Positions 1 through 6,724 of a DNA stretch of 10,547 nucleotides are shown one piece after another. The position numbers and the translations under genes are program-made. The notes beneath the pieces are model-generated. The model had not been told where the DNA came from and did no database searches. It worked only from the letters and a program-made list of their open reading frames with translations. Within the stretch, counting starts at the first letter, position 1. Each line of letters opens with the position of its first letter. Origin of the DNA: Phycisphaeraceae bacterium (GTDB lineage Bacteria > Planctomycetota > Phycisphaerae > Phycisphaerales > Phycisphaeraceae); NCBI GenBank assembly GCA_003552605.1, contig PUNN01000409.1, positions 1 through 10,547 of the forward strand, written 5' to 3'.

Positions 1-323
1 CGGCATTTCTCAAACGCCGGATCATGGGCGAGTTAGGCCACCTTTCGAACCAGCAGGCCTTCGAGGCCGTTCGCTGCATTGCCGAACGCTGTGATCCCGG
101 CACGCCCCGACACATCGTGCTGTTGCACCGCTCGGCCCAATGCAATACCCCGGCGATCATCCGCGGCGTGTTCGCAAGGGACCCTGCGCTCAGCCCCCGC
201 GTGACGCTGACCGAGCAGCGCCGCCGCTCCGCCTGGTTCCATCTCCCGGCAAGGCCGGCGGTGGCGGCAAACCAGTCCTCACTTTTTGCGGCGAGCCGGG
301 GGCGACGCGATGGGGGAGCGTGA
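1..323 (+). CDS. MBL-fold metallo-hydrolase, YycJ/VicX-like (C-terminal part only)
   Basis: The reading frame is open from base 3 to the TGA at 321-323, and the gene begins outside the window. The visible 106 or so residues start AFLKRRIMGELGHLSN, and the FLK-RRI-x5-GHLSN segment is the hallmark of the C-terminal part of YycJ/VicX-type metallo-beta-lactamase-fold hydrolases. About 25 residues further on, IVLLHRSAQCNTP matches the family's LAHLSxxNNxP motif, whose histidine is a metal ligand. Members are metal-dependent phosphodiesterase-like or nuclease-like enzymes in the cytoplasm; the substrate cannot be inferred from this fragment. The last 30 residues (after SAWFHL) are low-complexity and not family-like. 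The ATG at 24 lies inside the conserved motif, so it is not the start. The gene converges on the pseudopilin gene and has no clear terminator of its own on this strand. Confidence 0.68.
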   Translation, partial: AFLKRRIMGELGHLSNQQAFEAVRCIAERCDPGTPRHIVLLHRSAQCNTPAIIRGVFARDPALSPRVTLTEQRRRSAWFHLPARPAVAANQSSLFAASRGRRDGGA

Positions 324-368
324 TGCCGCATTGTCTCGATCGCCCCGACACCGCGATGGTCGGATACG

Positions 369-402
369 AAAAAAAGAAAAAGCCGCGCCCCCGGGTCGCG
401 GC
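369..402 (-). terminator. Intrinsic terminator of the pseudopilin gene
   Basis: Read on the minus strand, GCCGCG (402-397) pairs perfectly with CGCGGC (387-382) around a GC-rich loop, and is followed at once by the T-rich tract TTTTTCTTTTTTT (381-369). It lies about 40 nt past the stop codon of the pseudopilin gene. On the plus strand no T tract follows the stem, so it should act only on minus-strand transcription. This is a textbook Rho-independent terminator. Confidence 0.85.
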
Positions 403-443
403 GTAAATGTTGAAGGTGAGTTGGTTGCCTGGTCCACAACGAA

Positions 444-1106
444 TTACGGATTGACCAGCCGGTTATTTGTGCCATCACCGGCTTCTTCCCAGAGATCGTG
501 ATCCTGTCGGCGTTGATCGTTGCGGTAGTGGACGCTCATTTGCGGCTCGTTTTTCCACCGGACGCTGCCATCCTGCCAGCCGACGCCACCTTCCCAGCGG
601 TCGCGGTCCCAGTGGCTGCCGCCATCGCCATCGAGTCGTTCGTCGGCGATCACAGGTTCACTGCTGCGGCTGCTCCAGGTGGTCCACACGATGCTTTCGT
701 GATGGATCAGGGCATAGGAGATGTTGTCAGCCCCGAGCCGCTCGGAACCGTGCGGTTGCAGGTTGGCAATATCGCCATCGTAGTCCCTGTCGGTGGAAAC
801 TGGATTGGTGAATGTGCCCGGGGGCAGAGGGTTACTGCGTCGGCTTGCAAGCCGGGTGAACCGATCACGGACTGAGCCATCCCCGGTGATGCGCTCGCTG
901 CTCAATGCGCGGGCATCCTGGCTGGCATCCGCCGCAAGGCTCTGCACGATGCTGCGCATGTTGTTGTTGCTCTCAATGCGAAGCATCATCCGGCGGATGG
1001 AGGCGAGGGCGGGGAGCATGATGCTGATCAGCAGGGCGATGATCGAGATCACCACGAGCAGTTCGATGAGGGTGAAGCCTTTTGTCGGGGTTGTGGGTCG
1101 ATACAT
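444..1106 (-). CDS. Type IV pilin-like / type II secretion pseudopilin-like protein
   Basis: The 220-residue product begins MYRPTTPTKG, a short basic leader. Prepilin peptidase is expected to cut after G10, leaving F11 as the methylated N-terminus of a hydrophobic helix with the invariant glutamate of the FTLIE motif (residues 11-34 or so). The C-terminal half is polar and charged. It contains HWDRDRWEGGVGWQDGSVRW (about residues 164-183), a version of the H-x(n)-DG motif found at the end of many planctomycete pseudopilins. The ATG at 1106 is chosen because it gives the short leader and has GGAGA (1118-1114) 7 nt upstream; the open frame continues upstream to 1352 but that extension would bury the leader. 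No other secretion or pilus gene is adjacent, so it looks like an orphan member of a dispersed family. Its function is not predictable beyond an envelope-anchored or pseudopilus-like protein. Confidence 0.88.
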   Translation of the reverse strand: MYRPTTPTKGFTLIELLVVISIIALLISIMLPALASIRRMMLRIESNNNMRSIVQSLAADASQDARALSSERITGDGSVRDRFTRLASRRSNPLPPGTFTNPVSTDRDYDGDIANLQPHGSERLGADNISYALIHHESIVWTTWSSRSSEPVIADERLDGDGGSHWDRDRWEGGVGWQDGSVRWKNEPQMSVHYRNDQRRQDHDLWEEAGDGTNNRLVNP

Positions 1107-1113
1107 GGCATGG

Positions 1114-1118
1114 TCTCC
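1114..1118 (-). promoter_or_regulatory. Ribosome binding site fixing the pseudopilin start
   Basis: GGAGA on the minus strand, 7 nt before the ATG at 1106. It supports the short-leader start over any start further upstream in the same open frame. Confidence 0.7.
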
Positions 1119-1208
1119 GGTCAAAGAGGGCGGCTGGTTGCGCGCAGGAACCGCGCTGCGTGCAGCGGATTCAGCGCACGGGACACCGCTTTGACAGCCT
1201 GTCGGATC

Positions 1209-1222
1209 GCGGCAATTGCCGC
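1209..1222. repeat. Perfect 14-bp palindrome GCGGCAATTGCCGC
   Basis: The sequence is identical to its own reverse complement over 14 bases, centred on AATT. It lies inside the presumed leader of the pseudopilin gene, about 100 nt before the start codon. It could be a binding site for a dimeric regulator or an RNA stem; neither can be shown from one copy. Confidence 0.45.
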
Positions 1223-1390
1223 AGACCTCAACAGCCATCAGACGGCCATTCAGAAACTTCCGATGCTCTTCTTCGTGGTGGTGTGGGTATGTCTGTGGGG
1301 AACCACGTGCGGAAAGATGCAATGGCAGCGGGTCGAACTTCCGCGGCCTCACCGGGCTGGCGCCCTGCGCTTCTCCTGTCCTCCTGCATT

Positions 1391-1418
1391 ACTGTAGCCA
1401 GCAGGATGCCCATGTCAA
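1391..1418 (-). promoter_or_regulatory. Putative sigma70-type promoter for the pseudopilin gene
   Basis: On the minus strand a perfect -35 box TTGACA (1418-1413) is followed after a 16-bp spacer by TACAGT (1396-1391), a four-of-six match to TATAAT. Transcription would begin near 1384, leaving a leader of about 280 nt before the ATG at 1106. The consensus -35 in a GC-rich intergenic region is the main argument; the long distance to the gene is the main doubt. Confidence 0.45.
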
Positions 1419-1634
1419 GCGTGCATCGTGATGTCCACGGGCGAACGCATGTATGTCAGATGACCACGGTCAGCAGGCCTCGTACCGGTGGCGGCTGATG
1501 GCCATGCCGTGAAGCCTCCGGCACGAGTCTTCATGGCCATCGGCTGCGGACACCCCCGGAAGCCGCTGACCATACCACCCTTCCTTGCCGGCCCGCGATA
1601 TGCGTCACGTCTCTCCCGGAGGCCGGATATGAGG

Positions 1635-1661
1635 CCCCTGGCTTATTTGATCGCCAAGGGG
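1635..1661 (-). terminator. Hairpin after the oxidoreductase gene, possible terminator
   Basis: On the minus strand CCCCTTGGC (1661-1653) pairs with GCCAGGGG (1642-1635) over 8 base pairs with one bulged T, around a 10-nt A-rich loop. It starts 16 nt beyond the stop codon of the last gene of the six-gene block. There is no U tract after the stem, so it may only stabilise the mRNA 3' end or work with Rho. Confidence 0.4.
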
Positions 1662-1677
1662 TTCTCGACGAGGCCCA

Positions 1678-2688
1678 TCACACGCCGCGGGATGCTGGCG
1701 ACGGGATATCGATCATCGTCCGCAGGCCCGGCCGGGCCCGGGTGATGGCCTCGACAGTGTTGACCACCACCGCGGCGGTGGCGACATCGCCGTTGATCCC
1801 GCCCTCGATTTGCATGTCGACCGGCGGGTCGGCATCGAGGCGAATGCGCTCGAAACATTCCGGTTCACCCACCGCCGCGCGGAAGGTGAGGCGAATCACC
1901 TCGCGGTCATTGACAAACCCAAGTCCTGTCTGCTCGACGCCTCGCGCGAACCCGGTGGCGATGAGACCATCAGGACCTTCAACAGGGCAGTCAGCGAGGG
2001 CCGGTTCGATGTGGTCTTCAACGCGGGCAAGCTCCCAGCCGAGCGCCGCTGCGATCATGTGCATCGACTCGGCGAGGCCAACGTGGCGGAGGGTGCCTTC
2101 GCGTACCCTGGCCTCGAACTGCTCCGCATCGAGCCCGGCGCCCACCTTTCGTTGAAATGGCAGCCGCCTGGCCGCGGCATCCTGGACCCGCTCGACATGC
2201 ACGTGGCGTACCTGCCGGCACATCCCGCTGAGTGTGACCGGCAACAGGTCCATCAGAAAACCAGGGTTCACGCCCGTGCCGATCACGGCCACACCCGCTT
2301 CCCGGGCGGCTTCGTCGATCCGCTGCGCCACGGCGCTATGGGTTTGCCACGGGTAGCTCAATTGCTCACATGTCGAAACCACGTGCAGGCCATGGCCGAT
2401 CAACTCGTAAAGTGTCGGCATGATCGCTTCGAGCCGGGAACCGGTGCTCACAATGGCCACCCCACCGCGGGCCCGGGTGCTGGCAAGTGAACCAGCGAGG
2501 TTGTCCTGGACGCTTACTGCCGGGGCGATCGTAGCATCGGCAAGTTCGCTCAAAGTACGGCCGGTCAGCGCGGGATCGATGTCAACGGCAGCCACGATGG
2601 ACAGAGCCGGACGCGTGGCGATCAGTCGCATCAGTTCGAGGCCGATCGGCCCGAGGCCGACCTGTACGATGGGGATCGAGTGGTTCAT
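1678..2688 (-). CDS. Dihydrodipicolinate reductase-like / native amine dehydrogenase-like NAD(P)-dependent oxidoreductase
   Basis: The 336-residue cytosolic protein has a Rossmann fold at the start (GLGPIG, residues 11-16; VDIDP, 35-39). Then come STG (81-83), STCEQLSYPW (105-114), GTGVNPGF (137-144) and HVGLAES (202-208). This order and the TCE-x-LSYPW and HVGLxES motifs are those of the family that includes 2,4-diaminopentanoate dehydrogenase and the native amine dehydrogenases; E108 aligns with the glutamate thought to be catalytic there. Such enzymes interconvert amines and carbonyl compounds using NAD(P)H. The substrate here is unknown, and a role in lysine synthesis is unlikely. The ATG at 2688 is preferred because it forms an ATGA overlap with the thioesterase stop, implying coupled translation, and puts the Rossmann motif at the usual distance; an in-frame ATG at 2709 is a possible alternative. 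It is the last gene of the block. Confidence 0.85.
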   Translation of the reverse strand: MNHSIPIVQVGLGPIGLELMRLIATRPALSIVAAVDIDPALTGRTLSELADATIAPAVSVQDNLAGSLASTRARGGVAIVSTGSRLEAIMPTLYELIGHGLHVVSTCEQLSYPWQTHSAVAQRIDEAAREAGVAVIGTGVNPGFLMDLLPVTLSGMCRQVRHVHVERVQDAAARRLPFQRKVGAGLDAEQFEARVREGTLRHVGLAESMHMIAAALGWELARVEDHIEPALADCPVEGPDGLIATGFARGVEQTGLGFVNDREVIRLTFRAAVGEPECFERIRLDADPPVDMQIEGGINGDVATAAVVVNTVEAITRARPGLRTMIDIPSPASRGV

Positions 2689-3116
2689 CGGTCGGCTCGC
2701 TGGGGACATCGTTCCATTGCGGCCGGCACCCTTCGCGGCCGGCCATCGGAGCCGGTGCAGGCGAGGGTGGTTTCGGCCTCGGCGATCAACTCATCATCGC
2801 GGCGGATTTCATAACGATGCTCGACAATGGAAGCCCCGCACCGCATCAGCTCGACATGTACGGTGAGCAGATCATCGTACCGGGCGGGCCTGCGGAAGCG
2901 GACATTGAGGCGGGCGACGACGAAATAGACGCCTTGCGCTTCCTGGTCGCGATACACCATGCCGTTTTCACGCAGCAGTTCCGTTCGTGCCATCTCGAGG
3001 TAGACCGGGTACACACTGTGATGCACCACCCCCTGCGGGTCGCATTCGGCGTACCGGACCCGCACCTGAATCTGCGAGGCGGCGCCATCCTGGGGCGATA
3101 GGCGGTTGCTGGACAC
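2685..3116 (-). CDS. Hot-dog fold acyl-CoA thioesterase (4HBT/YbgC/FadM family)
   Basis: The 143-residue protein carries VRYAECDPQGVVHHSVYPVYLE (residues 20-41), the active-site helix motif of 4-hydroxybenzoyl-CoA-like thioesterases; D26 is the expected catalytic aspartate. ARLNVRFRRPARYDD (68-82) and the final beta strands also fit, and the length is usual for the family. It should hydrolyse an acyl-CoA thioester in the cytosol; chain type cannot be told. The start is a GTG at 3116 with GGAG (3129-3126) 9 nt before it. The frame stays open to 3572, but that extension runs antisense to gene-coding codons of the HEAT-repeat gene and has no family similarity. It follows the HEAT-repeat gene by 61 nt and overlaps the oxidoreductase gene by 4 nt (ATGA), so the two enzymes are probably made together. 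Confidence 0.85.
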   Translation of the reverse strand: MSSNRLSPQDGAASQIQVRVRYAECDPQGVVHHSVYPVYLEMARTELLRENGMVYRDQEAQGVYFVVARLNVRFRRPARYDDLLTVHVELMRCGASIVEHRYEIRRDDELIAEAETTLACTGSDGRPRRVPAAMERCPQRADR

Positions 3117-3125
3117 GTGATTCGG

Positions 3126-3129
3126 CTCC
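3126..3129 (-). promoter_or_regulatory. Ribosome binding site deciding the GTG start of the thioesterase
   Basis: GGAG on the minus strand, 9 nt before the GTG at 3116. No ATG lies between this point and the conserved active-site motif in the same frame, so this site makes the GTG the most reasonable start. Confidence 0.55.
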
Positions 3130-3177
3130 AATGGTTTGAAAACGAACGCGGCCACGTCCTCCCGGGTGGCGGGCCGT

Positions 3178-5013
3178 TCAGCGCGGCGGGCGGAGGAACA
3201 ACGTCGGTGCCTGCTCACGCGGGGGGATGGGATCAACGGGTTCACCGGTGATCTGCTCGAGGGCCCAGCGGCAGGACCAGGCGAGGTCCGCGTGGTAGCC
3301 GGGATGATCGGCATACTCTTCGAGTGTGGCGGTATGGGCATCACTGTCGAGCCGGCCCAGCGAAATGGCTGCGAAGATGCGCACTCTGATGTCTTCCGGA
3401 TCATCATCGCTCTCATCTCCGAGCCGGCCTTCGAGCATGTCTGCAATAGCGCTGCGCCGATCGTGATCCTCTGGGAGGTGCCCGAGGGCCCATGCGGCCG
3501 CATGACGGACGGTGTTGTCCCTGACCGGCAGGAGATGGTTGTAATCCCCCTTATTGCGGACAATCCGTTCACACAGCGGCCACACCGGGTCGTGGCCGAT
3601 CAGGGTGAGGGTCTGAATCAGGGCGGCGGCCTCCTCAATGAGCCACCGGTTGGATACATCATCACCCGTGCGATCGCGCGGGTCGACCTCCGGGTCCTCG
3701 CGTTCATGGAGCAGTTCGACCAGGTCTTCCAGGCGCTGCTGCATCGCGGGAAAGGTGGCCTGATCATCGAGCCGCCGCAGTGCCCAGCCGACCGCCCGGC
3801 GGACCTCGAAGCGTTCGTGCTCGATCAGGTCTGCAATGGATTCGGCCGCCGGCAAAGTTTCGATCTCACCGCTCAGAAGCGCCCATTGTTCAAGTTGACG
3901 CCATGTGCCTCCCTCATCCAGCCGCGCTTCGAGCCACTGGCGCAGGGCTTCGAGGCGATCATCACTGTTGGCCATGTGCGCCCAGTCCCACAGCGCCCGC
4001 CGCGCGGTCTTGCGGACCTGCGGGACGGGATCATCCAGAAGTTCACCGAGTTCCCCCGGTACTTCGTCCGATGCGTGCCGCACGATGCTTCCCGCGGCGA
4101 TCGCGCGCAGGCCGGGGTCATCGCGTTCAATGAGGGCATCGTGCAGCGGTTCGAGGTGATCGGGGGCATGGGCTTCAAGGCGTTCGGCTGCACGCAATGC
4201 AACGGGCGCCGTGGCCTCCTCGATGAGTTGGACAAGCAGTTCGCGCGCTTCAGTTGTGGCGGCATCGTCGAGCAACTGCACCGACAGCAGTTGTCCGACC
4301 CGATCGCCATCGTGAAGTGGCCGGGCGAGCGCTGGGGCTTCGGTCGGGATCGTTGCACCGAGGGCTTTCGCGGCGGCCATTCGCACTTCGAATGCCGCGC
4401 CGGGCTGCATCAGCAGATCACGGCAAAGCTGCTCGACTTCGCCGATGGCATCAACGGCGGCGAGCGAATCGAGGGCAGAGGCGCGAACGCTATTGCCCGC
4501 ATCTTCATCCCCGAGGCGCCGAACCCAGATGCCTGCCGCCGCCGACCACCCCGCCTCAGCGAGGGCGCGGTCAGCGATCAGGGTGGCGTGCCGGGTCAAG
4601 CCGCCGCGCTGCAATGCTTCCCCGAGCGCTTCGTACCGATCGAGCCGGGCAAGGGCATCGACCGCGGCCGCCCGCACCGCAGCGCGTTGCTCGATATCCG
4701 CAGCCAGATTGGCCATGCGGTCGGCAAAGTCACTCAATTGCATCTGCTCGAGCGCCTCATGGTCGTGCATCGTCAGGAGGGCGGCGATGGCGCCGAGGCG
4801 AAGCTCGACCTCATCCTGCTCAAGGGCATCGAGCAGCAGATCGGCCGAACGCGGCGGGTAGGTGTAAACCACTTCGCGTTCGGGAATCCTCGGGTCTTCG
4901 GCCATCGGGTTGAAGTCGATGGTTGGCGGTTCGGTTGCAACGGCCACGACGGCCGGGCCGGCCAGTAGGGCCAGGAGGAGCAACGAAAGCGTGTGGGGGA
5001 AGTTGCGGGGCAT
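3178..5013 (-). CDS. Secreted HEAT-repeat protein
   Basis: The 611-residue product begins with a signal peptide: MPRNFPHT, a hydrophobic core LSLLLLALLAGPAVVAV (9-25) and probable cleavage near residue 26. No lipobox cysteine is present. From about residue 55 to 595 it is a chain of roughly eleven helical repeats of the HEAT/PBS-lyase type, recognisable by units such as AAVRAAAVDALARLD, FEVRMAAAKALGA, PQVRKTARRALWDWA, FEVRRAVGWALRRLD, NTVRHAAAWALGHLP and IRVRIFAAISLGRLD. It ends with WALEQITGEP, a common closing motif in planctomycete HEAT proteins. No enzymatic domain is visible; such proteins usually act as binding scaffolds, here outside the cytoplasmic membrane. It starts 22 nt after the permease stop, so it is probably cotranscribed with the exporter, and may bind or recruit something to it (inference). 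Confidence 0.85.
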   Translation of the reverse strand: MPRNFPHTLSLLLLALLAGPAVVAVATEPPTIDFNPMAEDPRIPEREVVYTYPPRSADLLLDALEQDEVELRLGAIAALLTMHDHEALEQMQLSDFADRMANLAADIEQRAAVRAAAVDALARLDRYEALGEALQRGGLTRHATLIADRALAEAGWSAAAGIWVRRLGDEDAGNSVRASALDSLAAVDAIGEVEQLCRDLLMQPGAAFEVRMAAAKALGATIPTEAPALARPLHDGDRVGQLLSVQLLDDAATTEARELLVQLIEEATAPVALRAAERLEAHAPDHLEPLHDALIERDDPGLRAIAAGSIVRHASDEVPGELGELLDDPVPQVRKTARRALWDWAHMANSDDRLEALRQWLEARLDEGGTWRQLEQWALLSGEIETLPAAESIADLIEHERFEVRRAVGWALRRLDDQATFPAMQQRLEDLVELLHEREDPEVDPRDRTGDDVSNRWLIEEAAALIQTLTLIGHDPVWPLCERIVRNKGDYNHLLPVRDNTVRHAAAWALGHLPEDHDRRSAIADMLEGRLGDESDDDPEDIRVRIFAAISLGRLDSDAHTATLEEYADHPGYHADLAWSCRWALEQITGEPVDPIPPREQAPTLFLRPPR

Positions 5014-5035
5014 GGCGGGGCTTCGTTAAGCGGCC

Positions 5036-6724
5036 TCAGCGCGGGCGCGTCAGGCGCCAGGTCTGGACGATGAGGATCAGGCACAGGCCGGCGCTGGCCA
5101 CGAGCATGAAGTTCCAGTTGAACGGCACAAGGTCATAGTCGGCGAACTGCCGGGCGTTGATCACGTTCAGTGCCGCGGCCAGCGGGTTGTACCGCAGCAC
5201 TGATTCAACCGTTGCCCGGGTAAACGGGGCATCTTCGGCCAGCCACACAAGCATCGGCACCAGGCAAATGCTTACCAGCAGCGCGTAGCTGATGGTGGTC
5301 GACACCGCCGTGCGCGAAAACAGGCTGCTCACTGTCGCGCTGAGCATCAGCGAGAGCAGCGCGGTAAGCACGAGCGTGACGATCACATCCATCACGCGAA
5401 GGGCCTGATCGAGATCCGCCGCGATCAGCACGATGTAGCCCGGCAGTGTCGCGAGCAACACAAGTGCGAGGATCAGCGCCACGCTCAACAGTTTGCCCAC
5501 GACGATGCGCAATGGCGACATCGGGGTAACCTGGAGCAACTGCCAGCCGCCTGTTTCACGCTCGGTACTGATCAGGCCCGATGCAAGTGTCGGGGTCAGC
5601 AGGACGATCAGTGCCACCTGAAGCAACACGGTGATCGCGCCCTGCTGTTCGATGCCGCGGTATTCGGCTTCCACCTGCTGTCCGGCGATGACGGTGGCCA
5701 GCAGCATCAGTGCAAGTGACACAATCAGGCACAGCGCGATCAGCCGCATGATCCAGCCGGAACGGCCGAACCTGCGTGCACGGAACTCCTTGACCATGAC
5801 GGGGTTGGTCAGCGGCCCGATTAACTCCGCACGCCGCGCGGGGTCGAAGAACCACAGATACATGATCCGCCGCAGCGCTTTTTCCGTGTTGGATCGCTCA
5901 TCCGTGACCCGGCCATGCGGCCGCGGGGCATCGAGCATGCGCTGGCCGAGGCGCTGAATCGTCAGGCCGGCGAACAAGGCACTGCTGAGACCGCCGAGCA
6001 ACAGGAACTGCCGCACATCGATCTCTGCAATGGCGGCAGCAGCGCCGAGGTCCAGCCCGAGCACGTACGTCACCCCGGGCAGCGGTGACAATGAACTGAT
6101 CCACTCGAGGGCACCTGCTGTACCGGCCCCGACAAGATTGCCGATGAACTGCTGCGGCGCCAGCGCCACGATGCCTAACAGGAGCACACCGGCGTAGGTG
6201 ATCCGCATCGCCGCGTCGATGCTCGTCGCCCGGCTGCTGACCCAGAGGGCCAGCGTGGCATACTGCACCGCGGCGACGGCGAGCACACCGTAAAGGCTTA
6301 ACAGATTCGCCCCAGACACCCCGCCCATCGCGTGGCACGCCGCGGCCAGAGGGAGGGTGGCAACGAGCATGAGCAGCACAAAGCCAAGCGCTGCCACGAG
6401 CTTGCCCACATAGATCGTCAGCGGTGTCAACGGGCTGTTGAGCAGCAGGGCCAGCGTGCCTTTCTGCCGCTCCTTGACGATGCTCGATGCCGGAAACGCC
6501 GGCACCAGCAGCATGACGGCCACCATCATCCCGTAGGCGAACACGCGAAGCACCTCGCCGGCCTGATCAACGCCGCCATCCTCCGCGGCACCGACCAGGC
6601 CATCCGAGGGCCATCGCAATACCACCAGCGCCCCGAGCGCTGCGAGGGCGGTGACCATGAAGATCATGGCGCGGGGCTGGCGCAGGGTGCCGATCAACTC
6701 GCGTTGGATGATGGGGTTGTTCAT
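5036..6724 (-). CDS. ABC-2 type permease with two tandem homologous halves
   Basis: The 562-residue inner-membrane protein has about twelve to fourteen hydrophobic segments and should form the export channel driven by the ATPase next door. The two halves repeat the same plan. NP (3-4) and RE (8-9) precede the first helix of half one; NP (307-308) and KE (312-313) do so in half two. SSIVKERQKGTLALLLNSPL (80-99) followed by VGKL (106-109) corresponds to SGLISTERETGGWQLLQVTP (382-401) followed by VGKL (409-412). The TER/KER-x-x-G-x-x-x-L-L segment is the cytoplasmic coupling motif of ABC-2 permeases. A polar linker (about 262-300) joins the halves. Its ATG forms an ATGA overlap with the ATPase stop, and GGAAG (6739-6735) lies 10 nt upstream. 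Substrate unknown. Confidence 0.88.
   Translation of the reverse strand: MNNPIIQRELIGTLRQPRAMIFMVTALAALGALVVLRWPSDGLVGAAEDGGVDQAGEVLRVFAYGMMVAVMLLVPAFPASSIVKERQKGTLALLLNSPLTPLTIYVGKLVAALGFVLLMLVATLPLAAACHAMGGVSGANLLSLYGVLAVAAVQYATLALWVSSRATSIDAAMRITYAGVLLLGIVALAPQQFIGNLVGAGTAGALEWISSLSPLPGVTYVLGLDLGAAAAIAEIDVRQFLLLGGLSSALFAGLTIQRLGQRMLDAPRPHGRVTDERSNTEKALRRIMYLWFFDPARRAELIGPLTNPVMVKEFRARRFGRSGWIMRLIALCLIVSLALMLLATVIAGQQVEAEYRGIEQQGAITVLLQVALIVLLTPTLASGLISTERETGGWQLLQVTPMSPLRIVVGKLLSVALILALVLLATLPGYIVLIAADLDQALRVMDVIVTLVLTALLSLMLSATVSSLFSRTAVSTTISYALLVSICLVPMLVWLAEDAPFTRATVESVLRYNPLAAALNVINARQFADYDLVPFNWNFMLVASAGLCLILIVQTWRLTRPR

Larger units (their letters stand above)
1107..1677. other. 571-nt intergenic region without a convincing gene
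   Basis: No frame on either strand here looks coding: the open frames are short, lack recognisable domains or are continuations of neighbouring genes. The part from 1107 to about 1384 would be the leader of the pseudopilin mRNA if the promoter at 1391-1418 is used, giving an untranslated region of roughly 280 nt. It holds a perfect 14-bp palindrome (1209-1222). The part from 1420 to 1677 contains a hairpin just beyond the end of the oxidoreductase gene (1635-1661) and otherwise nothing I can name. Confidence 0.6.

Noticed and set aside
345..363. CCGAC/GTCGG 5-bp stem after the left-edge hydrolase gene
   Set aside because: Too short and followed by an A tract, not a T tract, on the plus strand, so it is not a terminator for that gene.
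1107..1352. N-terminal extension of the pseudopilin frame by 82 codons
   Set aside because: It would bury the prepilin leader, lacks a good ribosome binding site and has no domain; the ATG at 1106 with GGAGA upstream fits the family.
1228..1413. A 61-codon minus-strand open frame in the pseudopilin leader
   Set aside because: No domain or membrane segment, and its ATG lies inside the candidate promoter. A leader peptide cannot be excluded but nothing supports it.
1810..2490. A 226-codon plus-strand open frame opposite the oxidoreductase gene
   Set aside because: It is antisense to a gene with clear Rossmann and active-site motifs, and its translation shows no domain.
3151..3170. GCCAC/GTGGC 5-bp stem between the HEAT-repeat and thioesterase genes, followed by a weakly T-rich stretch on the minus strand
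   Set aside because: The stem is short and the T-rich stretch is interrupted by CGCG and C residues, so a terminator or attenuator is not supported.
3117..3572. N-terminal extension of the thioesterase frame by about 152 codons
   Set aside because: Most of it overlaps the HEAT-repeat gene in another frame and has no similarity to any thioesterase; the GTG start gives the usual family length.
3136..4968. A 610-codon open frame on the plus strand, antisense to almost the whole HEAT-repeat gene
   Set aside because: Its translation has no recognisable domain, signal or repeat, while the minus strand gives a signal peptide and regular HEAT units. Long antisense frames are expected in GC-rich genes with strong third-position bias.
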